NCBI RefSeq assembly: GCF_020740795.1
Contig: NC_067287.1
Span: forward strand, 32,853,501-32,917,500
Source: Apus apus
Lineage: Eukaryota; Chordata; Aves; Apodiformes; Apodidae
DNA length: 64,000 nucleotides
Direction: 5' to 3'
Part shown: positions 38,806-49,992 of the stretch, piece by piece
How positions within the stretch are numbered: position 1 is the stretch's first letter
Layout of the letters: each line of letters opens with the position of its first letter
Program-made: the position numbers and the translations under genes
The notes under the pieces: model-generated
Seen by the model: only the letters and a program-made list of their open reading frames with translations
The model's database searches: none
What the model was told of the DNA's origin: nothing

Positions 38806-41032
38806 CTTTACATAAAACATAAGATGGAAATTAGTATATAAAGAAGATTTTAAATGATTGCTTTAATTTCAAATTATCACAACATTCTTTACACCACATA
38901 TGTTCAAAAGGTTTGCTTCATCCACCACAAAGTCAACAACACAAAGGAGCACAGGAAACACTCTTCAGCAAAATACTTTGACAGAAAATGCTATGAAAGC
39001 AACTTAAAAATACTTCAGAGTCTCAATAGGCAGAACACAATTAGCTAATTTTTAATTTAAATTTTGCTTCTAAGTTCTGTAAATACAGATAGTATGTCTT
39101 TTTCTGATGATTTGAGGAAAATAAAGGCTTTTCAATCACTAAATAAATCTCTTTAGTTATAATGAAATCATGTTTCCATGTCAATGTTGTTACCACTATT
39201 GCTTTTAAATATGGATTTCAATACTTAGTTTTAAAAGTTTTGTAATTTTTTCAATCAGTTCAATGTATTTATCTGTGCAAGTATTTATGATTACAAAAAT
39301 CCATCCAAATTTTGCATTTGCCATTCAACTTTGCTCGAGAAAGTTAACACAGCAAGTAATAACTTCTATATTTTTTAAAATACTTTGGCAGGGGAGCAAA
39401 GAGAAAAGGAAAAAAGTTAATCTAGCTAAAACTACACTAGAATTTTCTGTTCTTTATTGAAATGAAAACCTGAAATTGGCTGTTTCTCATGAAAGCAGAA
39501 GTTCTGCTCAACGATGAGAACATTTTTCCATCACTACCTGTAAGAATGTGAAGGGTTAGATTCACAAAAACAGTACAGAACATGATGCTCCCAGCCTTTT
39601 ATTCATCCGTGCAACAGCAAAGTCATTCAGTGAAGGTGTGTGAAGACCTGAGTTTTGCAGGAACAGGGAACTAACCCCTCTATCTTTGTAATGGGGAAAA
39701 AAAACCCCAAACATACAGCCCTCTTTACTGAAAAAAAAAAATTGCCAAGATATTATTTTCATCAAATTAGACTGCATTAAACCCAAAAAAAGCTGAACTA
39801 GGACTGCTTTAGAGCATAACTGTTTGGTTATTACAAGTGTAGTGGATATTGGGAGTCTGCAGTCCTATCTTCTTGGAAGAATGAAGGTTGGCTGAAAAGT
39901 ACTGAGGCAGGATCCTGTGAAATCTGAGAGTACTAACAAAGGAAGAGAGAAACAGAGGAGAAAAATGTACAGTCAAGCGAAATATCAGGATAGAGAGAAG
40001 AAGAAATTGTGCATTGGTCAGGAATAAAAAGTATACTAGTGTGCCAAGAGTGCAAGGGCAGTTAAAAATTATGGGAATGTGTGAAAAAAAGAGGTGTGGG
40101 ACAGAAATCTGAAGAGAAATGAATAGATATGTATAGCAATTCTGAACAAAAGTTACTGAAGACACTGGAGCAATGGAAGTGGACAACAAATTATCAGAAA
40201 CACTGTTAATTATGCTGGATAACTGCATATAAATAAAAGTGAGGATGCATCTTTTTCCTTAGTATTTTCTTTGTATGATATCTCAGCTACTTGACAATAA
40301 AACTAAAAGACAAGATCCAGATTATAAAAAAAAACCATCAAACATCCACTTCCAGTGTTGATTCCAGTGTTTTTATTTGTTAATTACTTTCTGCCAGGGT
40401 AAACACATGACCCGTTTCAGCTAGACACCCTTCTCTTCATTTCCTGTCCTACAGTATTATTTTTTTCTGCTCTTGCACATTTTTGAACAGTTGCCCTGTT
40501 CTATCTCAGGCACGAGATAATGTCAGTGGTTGGTGCAAAGAATTCTCTGGTTGTGCATCACAGCATTAACAAATTTGAGAGATGTGGCAGGTGGGTGGTC
40601 AGAGAAGGGGGAACCTTGCTGTAAAAAATAATAATAATGTAAAAGCTGAGACAGACACATCAGCAGAAGAGCCTGTGAGGGTATCTCAGCCACAGGGCTG
40701 CAGCAATCTCTGCTCAACAGCTGTGCAAACATTTCAAGCTTGGTGGGATGCAGTCTGTTCTGAGAGCACTGCAGATGCTTGGCCTAGGATATCGAGCCGA
40801 GAAGAATCATCCCAAAAAAACACCTTAGATCAATGAAGAAAAAGACTCTTCTTCAAATACGTGCATCTAAGTTCCAAGACACTATAATGGCATGAAAGAC
40901 TGTATCTTAAAAGTGACCCTGATTAAAAGACAGGCTACTTGGCTTATTAGCCATTTCTGTTTTATTTCAAAGCAGCCCAATCTAAGTCTGTAACAGCCAC
41001 CCACATTTTTTTAAAGCTTCTTGCATACTTAC
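38806..41032. other. GULP1 intron between exons 3 and 4
   Basis: This is 2.2 kb of intronic DNA. A purine-rich plus-strand stretch near 39,900-40,120 produces a long but uninformative open frame on the minus strand. No transposable element is recognised. Confidence 0.8.
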
Positions 41033-41170
41033 ACACTTTTCACTGTCAAATACATAGCACAGATGCTTATTTGATTCTGAGTCTTTGCATATGAAAGTAA
41101 ATATTCTCTTGTCAGTTTTATCATCAGCACAGAATGATATCCTATGCAGCTGACAGTTGTGCTGGACTTC
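41033..41170 (-). CDS. GULP1: GULP1 coding exon 3 of 8 in window (PTB core)
   Basis: This 138-nt exon encodes 46 residues, starting [17 protein letters not shown] and ending CYVFDSEKC. It supplies the central beta strands of the PTB domain: HRISFCADD, then the RIFTFICKD strand and the HLCYVF strand that borders the peptide groove. It covers about residues 88-133. The acceptor is tttatttgcag and the donor is gtaagt, with phase 0 at both ends. The open frame reads through the donor for a further 16 codons into the intron, but nothing suggests that this extension is used. Confidence 0.96.
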
Positions 41171-42496
41171 CTGCAAATAAAAGAATATTTTAAAGAAATT
41201 ACTATACTTGCTTCGGATAAAGATGCACAAACTAAATCTCAGGATTTCTCAATGTACACAAGAGCAGGCAAGCTGCAGTAACATTTTCTGAATGTCTCTT
41301 AAAGCACATGAAAGCACCCAAAAAAAGGACTTAGAGTGTAACAGAAGTTAGCAAACTCATCTCATAACAAATGTTCCCATTTTTACTAAATGCAAGCCCA
41401 AGTTTCTAGCTGGACAGCATTTATTTGGAAGTGTTTATTTGGACTGTAATTTCTGTTCTAGAAAACAGGTTCTTCTGTTGCTTTGTGTCCCTGTGCAAAC
41501 AATTATTTAGGGGCCGATTATGCAAAATACTGTTCTTTTCCCAGGTGCACACCATCTTCACATTTCATAATCTCCCAGGGCTTGTTAAAACAGTTTTACT
41601 GAAATAATTCCTTACTTTTCTACCTTAAATACAGAAATAAAGTTAGTTATTCACAAACTCCGGGACACAGAAAAATAAGTTAGACATCTAAGTAGTTGTT
41701 TACTTAAGATGTAATGTAAACAGCTTTTTTATTATGTGCATATTTCTGATACTGTATTTCACTTGCACTAAAATGCATGTTCCAGCTATTGAAAAAACTG
41801 CAGTGGCAATGCTCTTCAGCTGAGTTTAACAAGAGTGAAATAAACCATCTCTTTTTCTTTTTTTTGGTTGTTTTTCAATCTCCTCTTGGTATTCTATTTT
41901 ATTTGGCTTATTACATGGGAAAGCAGTATGTGCTTTAAAGGAAAATATGCAGCTTAGATACGAACTATTATCTATTAAAAAAAAGAAAGTTTCTGTGCAG
42001 CACTGGGGCTCCCAGATTGCTGTAAGCTCAGAAACCAGGGCATGCCCTCTCTGCAAACAACTGTTTATCAAAAAAATGTACCATTTGGGCAAATTTTTCT
42101 CCTTCTCCCAACAGAGTTCTTTTTCTAAGTCTTTATGGCTGTTCTTCCATGTATTCTATTTCTCCCATGTCCCCAGATCTCTCTCATGTTTTAAGCTCTT
42201 TCTGTTGTAGCACTTTAACAGTTACATCTAATAACATATGCTTGTTCTGCCTCTTTTAGGTTTATAGAACCATGTAACTATTTTATATCATTAGGGACAG
42301 AAACACTTGACTATAATCCTTCTTTTTTGAGAGTCAAGTACATGTCCTGATACATGAGTAGGCCTCCCGTTCCTATCACAATTAACAGTCATCACATGAC
42401 TATTAACCAATATTCCTCTGTATGAATACTGATTTGTTTCAAAAAAACAAAGAAAAAATTAATCAGCAATGATAACACAGAATTTAAGCCAAAAAA

Positions 42497-42994
42497 TCAC
42501 AGAATGGTTTGGGTTGGAAGAGACCTTAAAAATCACCTAGTTACAACCCCTCTGCATGGGCAGGGATGCCTTCCACTAGACCAGGTTGCTCAAAGCCCCA
42601 TCCAACCTGGTCTTGAACTTCCAGGGAGGGGGTATCCACAACCTCCCTGCGCAACCTGTGCCAGAGTCTCACCACCCTCACACTAAAGAATTTCTTCCTG
42701 ACGTTTAACCTAAATCTACCCTCTTACAGCTGAAAACCATCACACCTTGTCCTATCACTACACACCCTGGAAAAAAAAGCCCCTCCCCAGCTTTCCTGTA
42801 GCCCCTTCAGTTACTGGAAGGTCACTATAAAGTCTCCTCAGAGCCTTCTCTTCTCCAGGCTAAAAAACCCCAACTCTCTCAGCTTGTCTTTGGAAGAGAG
42901 GTGTCCCAGCCCTCGGATCATCTTCAAGGCCCTCCTCTGGATTCACTCCAAGAGCAGTGTGTGCCTCCTGTATTCAGGGCTCCAGAACTTCTGC
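42497..42994 (-). mobile_element. CR1 LINE, 5'-truncated, minus strand
   Basis: The plus strand reads as a reversed CR1. It starts cagaatggtttgggttggaa at the 3' end, continues through the conserved ttgctcaaagccccatccaa block and the caacctgtgccagagtctca block, and ends near ctccagaacttctgc. It is about 0.5 kb long and therefore a typical 5'-truncated dead copy. The octamer tail is reduced to one partial unit. It is fairly well preserved, which suggests a moderately young avian CR1 subfamily. It sits in the GULP1 intron in the same orientation as the gene. Confidence 0.92.
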
Positions 42995-43654
42995 TCATAG
43001 CTGATTACTATTTGAACTGTAGTAACAACATTGCTATGAGGTCAGTATGCTCCTATTCCCCCTGGAACATCCCACAGTTTTCTCTTAATCTCTGCAAGGA
43101 CAGTAAGGAAGACTAACATATTTTGGCATTTAAAACTGCTATTTTAGAACAGGATAAAACAGTTTTTGCCAGGATAGAGGATTTTGTACCCATTTCTGTC
43201 CTGTGACATAGGGACGATGCAAAAACTGCAATTAAAGTTGACATAAATATTTCTTTCCTCCTCTGCTTATGAACTGTGGGTGTATCACGAATCTGAAGTG
43301 AAAACAGGTTGAAAGAACAGACCTTTGAACTAAAGCTACGTGTCCTCCAAAGGCAGCATCACTGTCTGAATGGTAGCAATTACTCCAGAATTAAGAAGCA
43401 GTAACAAACAGTTCATTCAAATCCAACATTCAACACATGTATAAAAGATTTAAGAGGGCTCAGATGTTAAGAATTGCTGACTGTTGAATAAATACATTTT
43501 AGCTTGATTATATTTATCTCATTATTCCTCTTTGAAGTCTGTGAGGAGAATGCTTTGCTTACTGTGTAACCCCTTCCAAAAAACAGAGCAAACAAAGGAA
43601 CAGAAAACCCATCCACAGGATTACTCAGCGGACTTAACTGCAGAAAAGGCTGGA

Positions 43655-43745
43655 ATTGTCATGCTGGATCAGATGAAAAGCCTACATAGTTCTTACGGCC
43701 TGCTACATGAAGTTTACAGAGAAATGGGAGACACACTTGAGAAAC
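43655..43745 (+). mobile_element. Possible ancient amniote LINE/SINE remnant
   Basis: The sequence tcatgctggatcagatgaaa followed by agcctacatagttctta resembles the ggatcagaccaaaggtccatctagtcca-type block found in old L3/CR1-like amniote repeats. Only this short core is suggestive, so the family and boundaries are uncertain. Confidence 0.35.
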
Positions 43746-44242
43746 ACAAGTGTTCTAGGGAGGTGGGATAATAATTAAAAACCACAAGGGGCTGGGGGGG
43801 AAGAAGAGATTAAGGAAAGAGGTGCAATTCCAAACCAGCAGGATGAAGCCACTGCAAAGAAGTTGTCTCCTCATCCACCTGCAAACACCTACATGTGGGC
43901 ACCTACACAATGGTGACCATTAGGAAAGAGTTGTTTATCACATGCAGTATCTCCATTTATTTACTACAGTGTTTTCACATTCCTCAGAGTTTAAAAGCTC
44001 TGGTGTCAGAGAAGAAAATGGTTAAAGAAAATTAAGTCCCATACAGTCTATATTCTGAAGTATCATGTACCTTCCTGGGATGATGTTACCCATGTGTTAG
44101 AACAATAAATGGCATTTTAGATTTCTCCATCTACAGAATGGCTCTAGTAATATTTTTTCTAAATATAAAACAATAAAAGCATTTTTAAAATTTAAAACAG
44201 AATTTAATTACTAGTTTAGCACTACAAACATAAGTCTCTTAC

Positions 44243-44341
44243 CTTTGTTTTTGGATCTAGAATTTTTACACCATAGATTGAGATCTGTAGTTCAACTTTG
44301 GGGGTCTTCTGGCCTTCAGATTTCTTGATATGTCTTGCAAA
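44243..44341 (-). CDS. GULP1: GULP1 coding exon 2 of 8 in window (PTB domain)
   Basis: This 99-nt exon encodes 33 residues, starting [11 protein letters not shown] and ending [13 protein letters not shown]. It continues the PTB fold, with the basic linker followed by the [12 protein letters not shown] beta hairpin. It corresponds to about residues 55-87. The acceptor is catcttctag and the donor is gtaagag. Both ends are phase 0, so it joins exons 1 and 3 without a shift. The identification is secure because the stretch is family-specific and lies in the right order and strand. Confidence 0.95.
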
Positions 44342-46598
44342 CTAGAAGATGTAAAATTTAACAGCAATCACATAGATAGTAAGTTTTCTTTATTCTATCC
44401 TTTTTATCACTTGTCATTTTCTCTCAACTGAAGTTGTATCTTCCTTCTTCCAAAAGCTCTTAGAAACATCACCAACCATTCCCAAAGTCAGAGTTGGGCA
44501 CAGAACAGCATCTCTGACTGCACACTACAGAATATTCCTATATTTTGTAAAAAAAAAAATTAAAAATATTAAAATTACCTAGCTGATTCTCTTGAAACTT
44601 TTATCTGCTGTTAATGCACATAATTCAAGCTTTGGCATGTCTAGGAGAACAATAGAAATGTGAACACTTTAAGACAGTTTGCCAACTGCTTTAATGTTGA
44701 GCACCAAACATTGTTATGTTTTCCACATCCCACTATTTCCACAATCACTTCTTGTACATATGCACTACGTACACAATGTGTGTTCCTGTAAAGAAATTAT
44801 TTCTTTTAAACCAGTTCAGTGTAAAAGGACTACAGCTACAGCTGTCAACACCTAAGAAATAATTGACCTCTTCTATCATATTCTCTATTCACTAGATCAC
44901 TAGGAGATGGCCAGATAACATTTTATATGACCAGGACAAGTCCTGTGCCCCTGTGGAAGACATTTTCCACCATTTTAGAACTTCTTGTCTAGCTGCTAGA
45001 TCTGACTTGTCTTCCTCTTACAAACACTGTATATAAAATAGGCTGAATATCTAAAATTTGCTGCTGCATGGCAGTTAAGAAGTATCATGAATTTTGGTAT
45101 CTTTCTTGCCAAAGACAGGGAACCTCTCTGTATTTTGCTGTTACAGGCCCTTTTCCTCTTGAGTCTTTGACAGCCCAGAATGGTATTTTCAAATGCGTAA
45201 ATAAGTACAATGACTCACTGAAGGCCAAAGGACTTGGAGTGTCTGCTTCAGAGTTGTATGCCTAAACACATCATCCTCAAAGTTGCTCCCACTCAAGTAC
45301 AATCGAAGGCATAATTGACCATGAGTACAAATAAAATACATAGAAAGTCAGTGAGGACAGTGACTTTCAGTGGCATAGAGTCTAGGATGTCAACATGGGT
45401 GCTGACCCACCTTAAGGGGTTAGACCTGGAAGACAAAGGCCTGAATCACTTTGCCATTGTGAATACTTGGCTGCAGCCAATTGATACCTTCCCAACAGAG
45501 TCCCAAACCTGTGATTTTAACTACTTATTTAAGTGATAGTTGCTCTGCCTCTATTCCTATTCCAAGTAGTAATTGGGAAATCTTTCCATGGACTCAACTA
45601 CTTGATACAGTATACTGTCTCCATCTATTTAATTTCATTTTGCTTGTATACAGCTCAGTTAATGGAAAACTATTAACTAAAGAAACACCATGAAAGCAGA
45701 TCATTAATCTGTTTTTCCTTTCCTCCTAATTTTATATCTCATTTTGTAAGCACACTTATGGAAAAATTTAGTAACTGAACATTAATTTATAATTAATCTT
45801 ATCAACTTCATACAGTAGAAAGACCCGTTCAGACAGTATCTTACTGATAAATGTATTACATGAGGTGATAAATATCACATCCTTCACAAGTTAGCTTAAA
45901 TAAACAAGCAAACAAAAACCAAACATCCCCCCACCTAAACCACTCCATGTCATTCTCAAAACCAACACTTAAACCTAAATACCCATTTTACATTTCAACA
46001 GCTAGGATTGTTAGCCATTGGCCAATTATTTTATGAAAGTTCACACATGATGGCTTACTAGTAAGAACCAACTAGACTAAAGTCAAGCAAATATAACATA
46101 GCTTCTAGTTCTGCCACTCTTCAGTAGCATCTATATAGCTTTTGCAATATATGCATCATTTCTCAGTCTTCCTATTACCCTCTAGCACATTTCTCACATA
46201 TTTAGAGTATATTTTTAATGCAGTTTCATGACTATGCCCATCCCATTATTTTAATCGAAGTGGGCAATCTCATATGCATATTATTTTTTAAATCATCTTA
46301 CAGAAAATAAAATTCTAAAAACTAATCACTGGTTTAGAGGCACTTTGATCAAAATATTTCTGGACTTTCTAGGAAATTTAGATTTGCTACATTAAAAAAT
46401 TATTTAATAAAAGTTTGCAATTAACTCCCCCCCAAAATATGACTTAAATTTTATACTATGAATTTAACCTGATCCATTCTTTGATCTGCTTTAAATACAT
46501 AGCAAAATGATAGGCCAATGAATGTTACATTAGCATAGATTTTTTTTCCAAGATGACTATAAAACTTAAATTGTCTTTCAGATTGTTTTAATACATTT

Positions 46599-46737
46599 GG
46601 TTGAGTCACTCTCCCTGGAGATATTTAAAAGCCATGTGGATGTGTGCTGAGGGGTTTAGTGGTGGACTTGGCAGTGGTGAGTTAACAGTTGGTCTCAATG
46701 ATCTTAAAGGTCTTTTCCAACCTAAACAATACTATTA
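46599..46737 (+). mobile_element. CR1 LINE 3' fragment, plus strand
   Basis: About 140 bp matches the CR1 3' end: gttgagtcactctccctgga, then tttagtggtggacttggcag, then cttttccaacctaaac. The octamer tail is lost or mutated (aatactatt). It lies in the intron between GULP1 exons 1 and 2, antisense to the gene. Confidence 0.88.
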
Positions 46738-47224
46738 TTTTTACTCAATAACCCTGCTCTGTCAGCTTTCCCTTCTGACTTATGATTATGTCCTTTTATT
46801 AGATAAAACTTTGAAGACATATGTGGTCCCTTTTCATAAGACAAAAGAGCTCTGTGCTTGTCTCACTTTACTATATGCTTTACAGAAGCACCACAAAAAC
46901 CACAGATTATCTGGATGGTTAGGGCATCTCAATTTCCAATGCATTTTACAGTGAACAGAAATATACCTTATCCAACAGATAATCCTGGGGCATAAATTAG
47001 TTTGGAACAGCCTTGACCTTGAGTGAACCCTGGCTCTTTGGAAATGTCCCTTAAAAAATAAGATGTGCACAAGTATTTCTGTGCAGTAGTAAAGAGGAAG
47101 CAGGAATAATATTTGACATTACTGAGTTGAAGTCATAGTCTATGTCGAGAATGATGGTCAAAAGCTTGGTTTTTCAACTGTAATAATCTCAAGGGTCCTG
47201 AACAGCAGCTACAACAACAAGAGA

Positions 47225-47530
47225 TTTAAAAAGAAGTAGATCTGAATTACTTGCACGGGTTTTATAACAGCTGGCCAAAGCTTGCTCCAAGTAGTCAAGA
47301 AGTCTTACAACACCGAGGACGTTCCAGAAGATAATTCTGTGCCAATACTAAAAAAGGGTAAACAAAATGACCCTACCGCGGCTCCACTCTCAAAAGGCAT
47401 AACAGTAGTTCAAGAACTAGAGAATTCAAGTGAGATGAAATTTATGTTGATCAATATTGATTTTACAAAAAATGCAGCCTGTCAAAACAGACAAGGCATT
47501 TGACTGAGTTTGCACGCCATTATATTTAGA
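47225..47530 (+). pseudogene. Decayed LINE (CR1-type) reverse-transcriptase fragment
   Basis: The plus-strand frame at 47,282-47,503 reads KSYNTEDVPEDNSVPILKKG, then KQNDP, and later INIDFTKNA. These align by eye with the CR1/LINE reverse-transcriptase order K-S-x(3)-E-V-P-E-D, then V-x-P-I-F-K-K-G-K-x-D-P, then L-D-F-S-K-A-F-D. A KAFD sequence followed by a stop lies just after this, in another frame (about 47,490-47,510). The intervening palm region is shortened and scrambled. It is an ancient dead copy. The subfamily cannot be set from sight, and any plus-strand continuation beyond 47,530 is not recognisable. Confidence 0.6.
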
Positions 47531-49542
47531 AAATGAAGCAATACAAAGAAAGTATTAGTTAAGTTAGTTACATTAGCTTCCAGATGCAGCTATAAACAGG
47601 AAATGGTCATGAGGAAGATATGTTTCTAATGTATTCCAGCAGGGTTTATTTAAGCATGACAGTACTGAACAATGACCAGGAGGAAAATAATTACTGATAA
47701 AATCTGCAGGCAGAAAAAAATAAGAGGGAAAAAAATAAGGAGAAAAGTAACCTATCATCTGAAATCTAAAATCATTATAGAGGAAGTGTAAAGATCACAA
47801 AGGCTGATGGAGAGGCAAACAAGAGAGAGAATACCTCACCAACCAGAATCCCACAGAGTACCTTGCATGCAAACAAACTAACTTTGCAAATCATACCTAT
47901 GGGAACAAACTTTCTTTCTTGGAAGACTATCCTGTGAAGATGGAATTAAGAAAGTTTTGATGTCATGGCAGGCTTTCCACTAACTGTAGACCTTTTCATG
48001 AAACGACAATTGGGAAGATTAATGCAATCCTTGGTCATTCCAAAAAGATCCTTTAGACAACAACGGCTGCACTGCATCAGCAGCTTGTGAGAAACTACTA
48101 AAATTTTATGTTCTGAGGTTTTCAAATGCAGAAGGATGTTGACAAAATGGAGAAAGATGACATTTGCAGAAGTTAGCTGAGGACTGGAAACCCCACTTCA
48201 TAAGAAACTCCATTCTGTCAAACCAAGCTGATGGTGAAAGAAAAACACAAAAGGGTCTCTTCAGCACAGACATCCAGAGAGACAAACAAGCTTTTTAATC
48301 AAAAGTTTAGAGACAGAGTGAGAAAAGTGAAAAGTCCATGTAGATAATGTTAAAAAATCTGGTGCAATTACAGTCTTAATGCTTTTTGTGCCCACTTCCT
48401 GTTCTACGTAATAACTTACAGATACTGATCAGTAATTGCTTTCGTATCCAACCTTCTCTCTAGAAAGCCTAGTTCAGCCACATCCCAGGCCTGTGCAGTT
48501 TTAACTGCAGATCCTAACACTTATGTATCAGCCAGTTTCCTTTTTTTTCTTCTATCTTTTCTGCTTTTCTAATTCCTTCTACCCATCGGAGCACTTGACA
48601 GGGCAGATTTACACATGTTATTTACTCATTTCAGCACACATCTGAACTGTAACATTGTAGTAACACTCGTAGCTCACAGTAACAAGATTATTTAAGTAAA
48701 AATCTGTACTCTCCCTTTGGCATCAAAATGGATAATAATGTAACATTATAATGTTTCACAGCATAGCTTGGGAAGGGATAGGATGGGCCAAATTCTTAAG
48801 CTGTTAGTTTATACATATATTGTTCTCAAGCAAGACACCCAGATTTGGCCCAATAATAGTATGAGGAACTCAGTGGGATGAGGTAGCTTTTAATCAACTA
48901 CTTTGGAAATTAGATCATATTTTCCTGAAATATTTTAGGGAAAGCCACAGATGCAAATAGATTTATTTTCTAAGGTTTAATTTAACTTTAAAAAATAAAC
49001 ACTTGCATATATCTCCTCTGTTATTACAGTAGCAGACAAAATTGCAAACATTCAGATTCTTATTAAAATTATATTTGAAACACGCATCAAGGCTTAGTAA
49101 ACCACAGTAAAAGGATTAATCAGCAAAAATAACATGAGGGAAAAAAAAAATCACATTTTAAAAACAGTCAGGAGCTTCAAAGATATAATGTTTAAAACAA
49201 ATTCTATCTGAATAAATTTAAGCTATGCAAATCAAAACTATTTGCTTTTATTTAATATTTACACCTCACTGCACAATTGAAGAGTTTATTAAAAAACCTC
49301 AAAACATCAAAGGTAGGTGTTTCTGTGATTTGGATGCTAATCTTCAGCCCAGGGAACAGAGGTTCACCTCCTCCATTTTATGTAGGTGTCCAGTGAGACA
49401 TAATACATTGCACTTCCTAAAAGATGCCTGTCTGAGGGCAACATAGTTGTCTAATATGCGAGACAGCTTTAATACCTGGCTTTGAGAAGATGCTTTTCCT
49501 CTTTTTTTCATAAGAACATTCATTAAAAGGAAAGCTGTCTGG

Positions 49543-49558
49543 AAAAAAAAAAAAAAAA
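49543..49558 (+). repeat. A16 homopolymer run
   Basis: Sixteen consecutive A residues on the plus strand. No retrotransposed gene copy was recognised next to it. Confidence 0.9.
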
Positions 49559-49869
49559 GCCCTATTTCTTTTGCAGTGACTACACAATCTTTTTTGAACA
49601 TATTATGGTTGAAACTCTCATGCACATTTTATGCAAGTATAATAAAATCATGACCTCTGAAAAACAGCTGTCAAGAAGAGAAAAAAGGATGAAAAGGCCA
49701 CAGATATGTGAACCTGAATCTCTTGAAAATAAGCCAGCTAGGGAAAAAGGTGTCTCAGAAATCCATTTCTATGGAATAAGTTGTATTTTATTTTCCAGGC
49801 TGAGAGGCAGGCTGCTGAACAATTAACCACAGACAATATACTACAGTCTTCTTTCTCTCTTTCCCTCCC

Positions 49870-49992
49870 TGAAGGTTTTTGCTGTTATTGTTTTCGAGTT
49901 TTTTTGGAGGATGTTGGGTTTTTTGTTGGTTTTAGGGTGGCTGGTTTTATTGTTTGTTTGATGGTGATTTTTGTTTTTGAGAGAGAGGGTAA
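49870..49992 (+). repeat. G/T-rich low-complexity tract
   Basis: T- and G-rich sequence (ttttttggaggatgttgggt and following) ending in a short gagagagagg run. It explains much of the hydrophobic middle of the 198-codon open frame at 49,781-50,377. Confidence 0.75.

Larger units (their letters stand above)
41171..44242. other. GULP1 intron between exons 2 and 3
   Basis: This is 3.1 kb of intronic DNA. It contains a well-preserved minus-strand CR1 at 42,497-42,994 and a possible ancient LINE remnant at about 43,655-43,745. The remainder is unrecognised. Confidence 0.8.

Noticed and set aside
39809..40228. 139-codon minus-strand open frame between exons 3 and 4, same strand as GULP1
   Set aside because: It is the complement of a purine-rich stretch, giving a low-complexity hydrophobic/Ser-rich peptide with no phase-compatible splice sites that I could identify.
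42504..42686. 60-codon open frame with Pro/Gly-rich peptide
   Set aside because: It lies wholly inside the antisense strand of a CR1 element.
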